A program made the translations under genes and the position numbers. The notes beneath the pieces are model-generated. The model did no database searches. It was not told the DNA's origin and was given only the letters and a program-made list of their open reading frames with translations. Positions 1 to 4,370 of a stretch of DNA of 8,738 nucleotides are shown here, in pieces. This stretch comes from an archaeon (GTDB lineage: Archaea; Nanobdellota; Nanobdellia; Woesearchaeales; GW2011-AR9): assembly GCA_023266155.1 (NCBI GenBank), contig JAHFRS010000041.1, positions 1-8,738 of the forward strand, written 5' to 3'. Positions within the stretch are counted from its first letter, which is position 1. Every line of letters starts with the position of its first letter.

Positions 1-1
1 T

Positions 2-460
2 GTCTATGAAGCACGCCTGCAAAATGGCCCGATTTCCTCGTCTGTGGCAGGAGGAGGGCGATGGGATAAGATGATTGGTAATTTTATGGGTGGTAATCGT
101 CTTGTTCCTGCAGTGGGGGTCGCCTTTGGCTTAGAACCAATCATGGACACGTTACGTTTAGAGAAGAAAGTACAGAGTAAACCGAGTGCACAAGTCTATG
201 TCATACCCATCAATACCATCAAAGAATCATTGCAGCTCGTTCAGCAGTTGCGTGATGTTGGCATTACTTCAAGTTTTTCTCTTGGCAAAAAAGGGGTGAG
301 CAAGAATCTGGAATATGCCAGTGCGTTAGGTATTCCTTTTGTGATTATCTTTGGCGAAGATGAATTGAAGAAGAAGAAAGTCTTGCTGCGGGATATGGTG
401 CTGGGTACGGAGAAGATCATTTCGGTTAAAGATGTGATAAAGCTGTTGAAAAAGGTTTAA
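2..460 (+). CDS. hisS: Histidine--tRNA ligase, C-terminal part (5' end outside window)
   Basis: This is the last 152 codons of a class II histidyl-tRNA synthetase, which charges tRNA-His with histidine in the cytoplasm. The frame is open from the window edge, so the gene starts upstream. The first ATG at 44 lies inside the conserved core and is not the start. Visible are the family signature AGGGRWD (normally AGGGRYD), the class II motif 3 region VGVAFGLEPIMD, and then an anticodon-binding alpha/beta domain that runs from VYVIPIN through LGIPFVIIFGEDE to a lysine-rich end. The C-terminus looks intact for the family and ends in TAA. Motifs 1 and 2 and the RGLDYYTG-type motif would lie upstream and cannot be checked. 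Identification is secure from the motif 3 region and the anticodon domain together. Confidence 0.95.
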   Translation, partial: VYEARLQNGPISSSVAGGGRWDKMIGNFMGGNRLVPAVGVAFGLEPIMDTLRLEKKVQSKPSAQVYVIPINTIKESLQLVQQLRDVGITSSFSLGKKGVSKNLEYASALGIPFVIIFGEDELKKKKVLLRDMVLGTEKIISVKDVIKLLKKV

Positions 461-473
461 ATAACTTCTGAGC

Positions 474-511
474 AAGAAATCCCCACCATTTATGGTTGGG
501 GAGGAGGTCAA
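474..511 (+). mobile_element. Orphan IS200/IS605-like right-end hairpin (omega-RNA 3' scaffold-like)
   Basis: Just after hisS lies GAAAT, then a hairpin with arms CCCCACC (481-487) and GGTTGGGG (494-501, one bulged T), followed by GAGGAGG and TCAA at 508-511. This order (GAA(A)T, C-rich arm, TTTA-type loop, G-rich arm, GGAGG, TCAA) is how I remember right ends of IS200/IS605 elements and the 3' end of TnpB omega-RNAs, where the flanking DNA after TCAA acts as the guide. No tnpA or tnpB is present. Only about 20 nt separate the hairpin from the hisS stop, so a matching left end has no room. It could be a decayed solo end, or simply a terminator hairpin of hisS. A competing pairing of GAGGAG (501-506) with CTCCTC (524-529) also exists. 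Confidence 0.4.
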
Positions 512-551
512 TTTTAGGGAATACTCCTCTCTAGTAATAAACACAAAAAGG

Positions 552-558
552 TTTATAA
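552..558 (+). promoter_or_regulatory. TATA box for the gene at 604
   Basis: TTTATAA follows an A-rich stretch (AAAAAGG) that could serve as the TFB recognition element. A start site about 25 nt downstream (near 580) would leave a leader of roughly 20-25 nt, matching the Shine-Dalgarno sequence before the 604 start. Several other genes in this window instead seem leaderless. Confidence 0.6.
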
Positions 559-592
559 ACTGGCTCCCATTTAATCCCCCAAACACATCATT

Positions 593-597
593 GGAGG
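593..597 (+). promoter_or_regulatory. Ribosome binding site GGAGG
   Basis: GGAGG sits 6 nt before the ATG at 604, an ideal archaeal Shine-Dalgarno spacing. It fixes the start of the hypothetical gene that follows. Confidence 0.75.
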
Positions 598-603
598 TTT
601 ACT

Positions 604-1461
604 ATGACACTTGAAACCGTTTTCGGCACATTAGCAGAAGTGTACAAATTACTTAAGCCAGAGAGTATTCTTCATGTTGATGAATTGATGAAGGAACGAC
701 GTCTTCATCCTGTAACTTTAGATGGAAATTTGCGTGATCGATGTTTCTATACTGCCGATGGCATAGTCTATTCTTTGCAAGGGAAGAAAAAAACTCCTAC
801 ACTTGCGATGACTCGAGCAAGATTTAATCCCTTATTTCAAGATTCTACGTTTGATGAGTATTGTCAACAACTGCTTCGAGATCGTAATTATCGCCCTACT
901 ACTAAAGAAACAAAGCGAGCGCTTTCCGCACCTGATACGGTGGTAGTTGATCTCACGAAATTAAGATTACAAAGAAATGACGCAGAATATCGTCATTTTG
1001 CGATTGATCCTCAAAACTATAACTTATTAAATCCAGAAGAAAAGAAATTAGCTCAGCGTGTCTATGGTCAAGATGATGATTTCGTTCAAACTATGGAGAC
1101 GCTTGCTAAGGCTGGTATATCTGAAACACGAGTGTACATTTTGGATCCTGACTATGTTCGTATTCATGCTACAGAAAATTCATTTGGGCGGGCGTCTTGG
1201 CTGGTTAATTTCAACCTCAACTCCGGCTTCGATGCCTTTGTTCGTTGCATCAATAGCAACGGCCGTCTTCGTGGGGTACATCGTGAAGTCGTCGTATCAG
1301 AAAGCGCCGCAGGCGCCGCGCCGGAAAATGCAGTTCCACCTGCTCCACGGGAAATAAAATTAGCGACGATGGAACAAGTTTTAGCATATTCTGTTCCTTT
1401 TGTTCCTGCTGTTGACAGAGCACGGTTTGAAAACGGTTTGCGAAAATTATATAACCCGTAA
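604..1461 (+). CDS. Hypothetical protein with DGR-type variable-region-like segment
   Basis: This is a 285-residue protein, probably cytoplasmic, because no signal peptide or membrane segment is visible. I do not recognise residues 1-170. Residues about 176-228 (VYILDPDYVRIHA, then RASWLVNF, ending GRLRGVHRE) resemble the C-terminal blocks of large hypothetical families I recall from Woesearchaeota. These end in RASW and RGVRR motifs and look like C-type-lectin-fold targets of diversity-generating retroelements. The segment is GC-rich in an AT-rich gene, and residues 201-223 use only codons ending in T or C. An Ala/Pro-rich linker (about 234-248) and a helical tail follow, so the variable segment would be internal, not terminal. 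The start is set by the TATA box and GGAGG. A GC-rich foreign-looking segment is the main oddity. Function is unknown, and ligand binding is only an inference. Confidence 0.85.
   Translation: MTLETVFGTLAEVYKLLKPESILHVDELMKERRLHPVTLDGNLRDRCFYTADGIVYSLQGKKKTPTLAMTRARFNPLFQDSTFDEYCQQLLRDRNYRPTTKETKRALSAPDTVVVDLTKLRLQRNDAEYRHFAIDPQNYNLLNPEEKKLAQRVYGQDDDFVQTMETLAKAGISETRVYILDPDYVRIHATENSFGRASWLVNFNLNSGFDAFVRCINSNGRLRGVHREVVVSESAAGAAPENAVPPAPREIKLATMEQVLAYSVPFVPAVDRARFENGLRKLYNP
1186..1287 (+). other. Candidate DGR variable region (VR)
   Basis: Within the 604-1461 gene, codons 201-223 (1204-1272) are 23 in a row ending in T or C, while codons elsewhere in the gene often end in A or G. Five are Asn (AAT/AAC). 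Hydrophobic or Cys codons of NNY form stand between them (GTT, CTC, TTT, GTT, TGC). DGRs mutate adenines, and template repeats rich in AAY codons give exactly NNY output. The block starts at the conserved RASW and ends at the conserved RGVHRE, which would match the invariant flank and the 3' mutagenic-homology end. Base composition jumps to GC-rich across this block. No template repeat or reverse transcriptase is present here, so it remains a candidate. Confidence 0.5.
1304..1316 (+). repeat. GC-rich inverted repeat downstream of the VR-like block
   Basis: GCGCC and GGCGC form a perfect 5-bp stem around a GCA loop, about 20 nt after the conserved RGVHRE codons. In studied DGRs a small hairpin or cruciform just after the variable region helps retargeting, but those have longer stems, typically with a 4-nt loop. 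Here it may just reflect alanine codons (GCC, GCA, GCG) in the linker. Confidence 0.3.
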
Positions 1462-1468
1462 TTTTTTT
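1462..1468 (+). terminator. T7 tract after the 604 gene
   Basis: Seven Ts start directly after the TAA stop. An oligo-T run on the coding strand is the usual archaeal intrinsic termination signal. It separates this gene from the next promoter at 1485. Confidence 0.55.
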
Positions 1469-1484
1469 AAGTATCCACCAAAAA

Positions 1485-1492
1485 TTTATAAA
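1485..1492 (+). promoter_or_regulatory. TATA box giving a leaderless message for the gene at 1515
   Basis: TTTATAAA is preceded by AAAA. Its centre lies about 26 nt before the ATG at 1515 and no Shine-Dalgarno sequence intervenes. Archaeal transcription normally starts about 25 nt after the TATA box, so the message should begin at or next to the start codon. Confidence 0.7.
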
Positions 1493-1514
1493 TCACTTTA
1501 ATTATCTTGAATAC

Positions 1515-2423
1515 ATGTACACTCTGGAAGATACTGAGATTCAAACTTTACTGGAAATTCTTCAAAAAGTAATAATTGATAAAGAAGAATTTGAGCAGAT
1601 GGTGGCAAAAGTCCTCCAATTAAAGCATGATATTCCTGAAATGCAAGTTGGTGATGATCCACGTTATAAATATGATATGGTATATGATCATACCCAAAAA
1701 CTGGAATCCATGCTGCAGCATTATACCACTCTTTTGCATCTTCTTATCGACCTCGTTCGGCAGGGTAAAATGGCTTTTCATGAAGGCCCCCAGAGAACTG
1801 ATTATTTGAATCTTTATATTACCATTCAAAAAATCATCAAGGATTTGCATCATAGATTAGAGCCGCTCCGGGTTATTCTTGAAAAGAAGTTTTCACACCA
1901 GCCTATTGAAGAGCTTTTGGAACAATTCAAATATAATGAGCAGATTTTTCTGCAGTTAGAAAATAGAACCATTGAAAAAATTGAAGAGGAGCTCAAAGCT
2001 GGCCTTTCTCTTTCTGGGCGAAAATTAGTAGAAGTCAAACAAGGGAAATTCAGAGTCGAAATTCATGAGGCAGTTATTTTTATGACCTTTGCGAACGGAG
2101 CCAGAAGTAAATCTAATTTTCCCTACGGCTTACAGGTTTTTGATCATGATTACCTGGTGGCAGAGGCCGGTCTGGTTGAATTTATCCCAAAAGAGAGAAT
2201 TGTTGTGAACATTACCCAAACGTACATCAAAAAAAGAGCCTATATGCAAAGGGCTATAGAACTCTTGTTCATTGAAAAAATCATCACAGAATGGTGGTCG
2301 GATAAGATGTTAAGCGGGGCTGCCGATCAAATGTATTGGCGATTAAGCAAGAGAATGAACGGCGAGAAAAAAATGTTTAATGTACGGAAGAATGATAATA
2401 GATATATCGTTACCTTGAACTGA
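1515..2423 (+). CDS. Hypothetical protein, helical N-terminal half and alpha/beta C-terminal half
   Basis: This 302-residue protein is not recognised. Residues 1-165 are rich in Leu, Glu, Lys, Gln and His with heptad-like spacing, so long helices or a coiled coil are likely. From about 168 the sequence turns to short strands (KFRVEIHEAVIFMTF, then GLQVFDHDYLVAEAGLVEFIP), with a helix-rich stretch containing EWWSD and a last strand, FNVRKNDNRYIVTL. The order of strands, the MYWRLSKR helix and the closing strand loosely recalls the end of a GNAT acetyltransferase fold, but I see no convincing acetyl-CoA loop (Q/RxxGxG/A), so I do not assign it. No signal peptide or membrane segment is visible. 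The start is supported by a TATA box at leaderless distance. It is transcribed alone, with a stem-loop and the cysS promoter downstream. Confidence 0.85.
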   Translation: MYTLEDTEIQTLLEILQKVIIDKEEFEQMVAKVLQLKHDIPEMQVGDDPRYKYDMVYDHTQKLESMLQHYTTLLHLLIDLVRQGKMAFHEGPQRTDYLNLYITIQKIIKDLHHRLEPLRVILEKKFSHQPIEELLEQFKYNEQIFLQLENRTIEKIEEELKAGLSLSGRKLVEVKQGKFRVEIHEAVIFMTFANGARSKSNFPYGLQVFDHDYLVAEAGLVEFIPKERIVVNITQTYIKKRAYMQRAIELLFIEKIITEWWSDKMLSGAADQMYWRLSKRMNGEKKMFNVRKNDNRYIVTLN

Positions 2424-2443
2424 AAGAAAGCTAAAGCGCAAGG

Positions 2444-2486
2444 CGAGATAATGTGTGATTTACACTGTTGAGATTTATTTGTCTCG
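2444..2486 (+). terminator. Two-tier stem-loop between the 1515 gene and cysS
   Basis: CGAGATAA (2444-2451) pairs with TTGTCTCG (2479-2486) through 8 bp including one G-U. Inside it, GTGT (2453-2456) pairs with ACAC (2462-2465). A T-rich stretch follows (TTTCCTT). It lies about 20 nt past the stop codon and just before the cysS promoter, so a 3'-end structure is the simplest reading. A small RNA is possible but unsupported. Confidence 0.3.
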
Positions 2487-2501
2487 TTTCCTTCCGCAAA
2501 C

Positions 2502-2509
2502 CATAAAAA
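2502..2509 (+). promoter_or_regulatory. TATA-like box for leaderless cysS
   Basis: CATAAAAA has its centre about 26-27 nt before the cysS ATG at 2532. No Shine-Dalgarno sequence is visible between them, so cysS is probably read from a leaderless message like the 1515 and 7600 genes. Confidence 0.55.
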
Positions 2510-2531
2510 CCCTGCTTATTTTCATTCTATA

Positions 2532-3944
2532 ATGTCTCTACACCTTTTCAACACCTTAAGTCGCACCAAAGAACTTTTCATTCCTCTCAAAGATAAATCA
2601 GTCGGTCTGTACACCTGCGGCCCGACAGTCTATAATTACATGCACATCGGCAATTTGCGTAGTTTTCTCTTTGAAGATATCTTGAAACGAACTCTCTTTT
2701 TCAACAGCTATAAAGTCAAGCACGTCATGAACATCACTGATGTAGGACACTTAACCTCCGATGCAGATACCGGGGAAGATAAGATGCTCACAGGAGCACA
2801 ACGGGAAAAGAAAACAGTTTGGGAAATAGCCGATTTTTACACCAAAGCGTTTCTTGTTGATGCCCAGAAGCTAAACCTGATCCCCCCAAAAATTCTGTGC
2901 AAGGCTACCGATCACATCAAAGAACAGATTGCGCTGATCCAGAGGTTGGAACAGAAAAGATTTACCTATGTTGCTGGTGGGAATGTGTATTTTGATACGT
3001 CAAAATTAGCTGATTATGGAAAACTTGCCCGCTTGGACTTGAAGGCGCAAACTAAAGCAAGAACTGAAAAAGATTCACATAAAAGAAATCCTCACGATTT
3101 CGTGTTGTGGTTCACTAAATCTAAATTTCAAGAGCAGGAAATGAAATGGCCTTCTCCCTGGGGCCCAGCTGGCTATCCTGGCTGGCACATTGAATGTTCT
3201 GCCATGTCTATGAAATATCTGGGAGAACAGTTTGATATTCATTGCGGGGGGATTGATCATATTCCCGTACATCATACCAACGAAATTGCGCAGTCCGAAG
3301 CAGCGACGGGGAAAAAACCATGGGTAAAGTATTGGCTGCATAATGAATTTCTGGTTTTATCACCGGGAGAGAAGATGGCAAAATCAGGGAATAACTTTGT
3401 GATCCTTTCCACTTTGGAAGAAAAAGGCTTTCATCCACTCGATTATCGTTATTTCTGCCTGGGAACACAGTATCGCATGCCATTGATGTTTAGTTATGAA
3501 GCGATGGCAGGGGCAAGGAATGCTAGAAAAAAGTTGGTAGAAAAAGTATTGGAATTGAAGAAAGCGAAGAAAAGAAAAGAGAATTTGCCATTATCCAAGA
3601 AATATCTTCAACAATTTAACGACCAAATTAATGATGATTTAAACACCCCTCAAGCCTTGGCCACGATGTGGGAATTGCTCAAAGATGAAGTGTTAAGTGG
3701 AAAAGAAAAGTATACTTTACTTTTGAAATTCGATGAAGTCTTGGGCTTGGGGTTACAGAAATTGAAAGAAGAGAAGATTCCTGCTCATGTTATCAAGCTA
3801 GCACAAGAACGATTGCACGCCCGCAATACTAAAGATTGGCAGAAAGCAGATGAATTACGGCAGAAGATTATTGGTTTAGGATATAGTGTGGGGGATACCA
3901 CAGAGGGGTATGAAGTGAAGAAAAGTGCAAATGGTCCCTCTTAA
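2532..3944 (+). CDS. cysS: Cysteine--tRNA ligase
   Basis: This is a complete 470-residue class I cysteinyl-tRNA synthetase, which attaches cysteine to tRNA-Cys in the cytoplasm. E. coli CysRS is 461 residues. The ATP-binding HIGH motif is HIGN at 38-41 and the KMSKS motif is KMAKS at 281-285. The zinc ligands expected from the E. coli enzyme fall at C29, C222 (in WHIECS), H247 and E251 (in HHTNE), with the same spacing as in the family (E. coli C28, C209, H234, E238). The C-terminal part (about 340-470) is the helical and anticodon-binding region, ending in a DELRQKI helix and a GYSVGDTTEGYEVKK tail typical of CysRS. All catalytic features are intact. It seems transcribed alone, with a leaderless TATA promoter and a T8 terminator after the stop. 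The presence of CysRS implies direct cysteinylation, not only the SepRS route of some archaea. Confidence 0.98.
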   Translation: MSLHLFNTLSRTKELFIPLKDKSVGLYTCGPTVYNYMHIGNLRSFLFEDILKRTLFFNSYKVKHVMNITDVGHLTSDADTGEDKMLTGAQREKKTVWEIADFYTKAFLVDAQKLNLIPPKILCKATDHIKEQIALIQRLEQKRFTYVAGGNVYFDTSKLADYGKLARLDLKAQTKARTEKDSHKRNPHDFVLWFTKSKFQEQEMKWPSPWGPAGYPGWHIECSAMSMKYLGEQFDIHCGGIDHIPVHHTNEIAQSEAATGKKPWVKYWLHNEFLVLSPGEKMAKSGNNFVILSTLEEKGFHPLDYRYFCLGTQYRMPLMFSYEAMAGARNARKKLVEKVLELKKAKKRKENLPLSKKYLQQFNDQINDDLNTPQALATMWELLKDEVLSGKEKYTLLLKFDEVLGLGLQKLKEEKIPAHVIKLAQERLHARNTKDWQKADELRQKIIGLGYSVGDTTEGYEVKKSANGPS

Positions 3945-4057
3945 AAAATGTAGTTTTTTTTGATCCCCAGCAATTAAAACGAATTCTCCACCCGCTTCGT
4001 TCATTACGGGAAAAAATCGTGGCAAGGTTCAAAGACGAACAGAAAATAAAAATATAA
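3914..4057 (+). other. Start-less open frame, possible gene remnant
   Basis: A frame different from cysS is open from 3914 to a TAA at 4055-4057. Its last 31 codons, from GAT at 3962, read like an amphipathic protein tail (DPQQLKRILHPLRSL followed by REKIVARFKDEQ), yet no ATG or GTG start with a ribosome site is present and the T8 run lies in it. It may be the C-terminal stub of a lost gene or chance. It fills most of the convergent gap between cysS and the zinc-ribbon gene. Confidence 0.2.
3954..3961 (+). terminator. T8 tract after cysS
   Basis: Eight consecutive Ts lie 9 nt past the cysS stop codon, the usual form of an archaeal terminator on the coding strand. Confidence 0.65.
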
Positions 4058-4073
4058 AAAATCAGAAGATTTT
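4042..4073 (-). terminator. Terminator of the zinc-ribbon gene
   Basis: Read on the minus strand, a small stem (AAAATC and GATTTT around a TTCT loop) overlaps the stop codon and is followed by T-rich sequence with runs of six, five and four Ts. This suits termination of the gene ending at 4072, facing the cysS terminator. Confidence 0.5.
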
Positions 4074-4251
4074 ATTTCTTCTTCTTGGCCGCGCCGCCGA
4101 GAATGCGGAACATCGTCGTGGTACATTTAGGGCATTTTCCCTTCAACGCTTTGCGGACGACGCCACCTTTACCTTTCATTGTTACTTCTTTGGCATCACT
4201 GATAACTCGCTTGGCTTTACACTTAACACAATATCCTGTTTCTCCTGCCAT
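4072..4251 (-). CDS. Small zinc-ribbon protein, DUF5679-like
   Basis: This 59-residue basic protein has two CxxC knuckles, C8-V-K-C11 and C40-P-K-C43, spaced for one bound zinc ion. They frame a KAKR block and an EVTMKGKGG hairpin, and MFRILGG follows. This is the pattern of the DUF5679 family, common as short proteins in archaea and some bacteria. Its role is not established. A nucleic-acid or ribosome-associated role is inferred only from the size, charge and the Lys-rich tail (AAKKKK). I chose the ATG at 4251 over the GTG at 4293 because GAGGTG stands 6 nt before it and conserved sequence begins right after it. The longer form would add 14 residues. It lies downstream of valS on the same strand but has its own TATA box. 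Confidence 0.85.
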   Translation of the reverse strand: MAGETGYCVKCKAKRVISDAKEVTMKGKGGVVRKALKGKCPKCTTTMFRILGGAAKKKK

Positions 4252-4257
4252 AAGATA

Positions 4258-4263
4258 CACCTC
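4258..4263 (-). promoter_or_regulatory. Ribosome binding site GAGGTG that decides the zinc-ribbon start
   Basis: GAGGTG on the minus strand matches the 16S rRNA 3' tail and is followed by a 6-nt spacer to the ATG at 4251. The alternative GTG at 4293 has only a purine-rich stretch (GAGAGAAAAGAG) before it. Confidence 0.65.
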
Positions 4264-4324
4264 ACCGTTTTTAGTCAGAACGTTATCACTCACGCTCTTT
4301 TCTCTCTAGATATTTGCTCCCCTT

Positions 4325-4333
4325 CTTAAAAAG
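4325..4333 (-). promoter_or_regulatory. TATA box for the zinc-ribbon gene
   Basis: CTTTTTAAG is preceded by CGAAAC, a plausible TFB element, on the minus strand. Initiation near 4302 would give a leader of about 50 nt to the ATG at 4251. A weaker box, AAATATCT (4308-4315), would give about 35 nt. Confidence 0.5.
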
Positions 4334-4370
4334 GTTTCGGATAAATGAGCTTATTTGAAGCAAAAATGGC

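Noticed and set aside
1058..1357. A 99-codon plus-strand open frame overlapping the 604-1461 gene
   Set aside because: It lies in another frame of a better-supported gene, has no ribosome site or promoter, and its length is helped by the unusual composition of the VR-like block.
4252..4293. GTG start at 4293 for the zinc-ribbon protein
   Set aside because: GAGGTG lies at ideal distance before the ATG at 4251, where the conserved sequence begins. The 14 extra residues do not look like the family.
4085..4309. A 74-codon plus-strand frame opposite the zinc-ribbon gene
   Set aside because: The minus strand has two CxxC knuckles, a ribosome site and a TATA box. The plus frame shows none of these and is its mirror.
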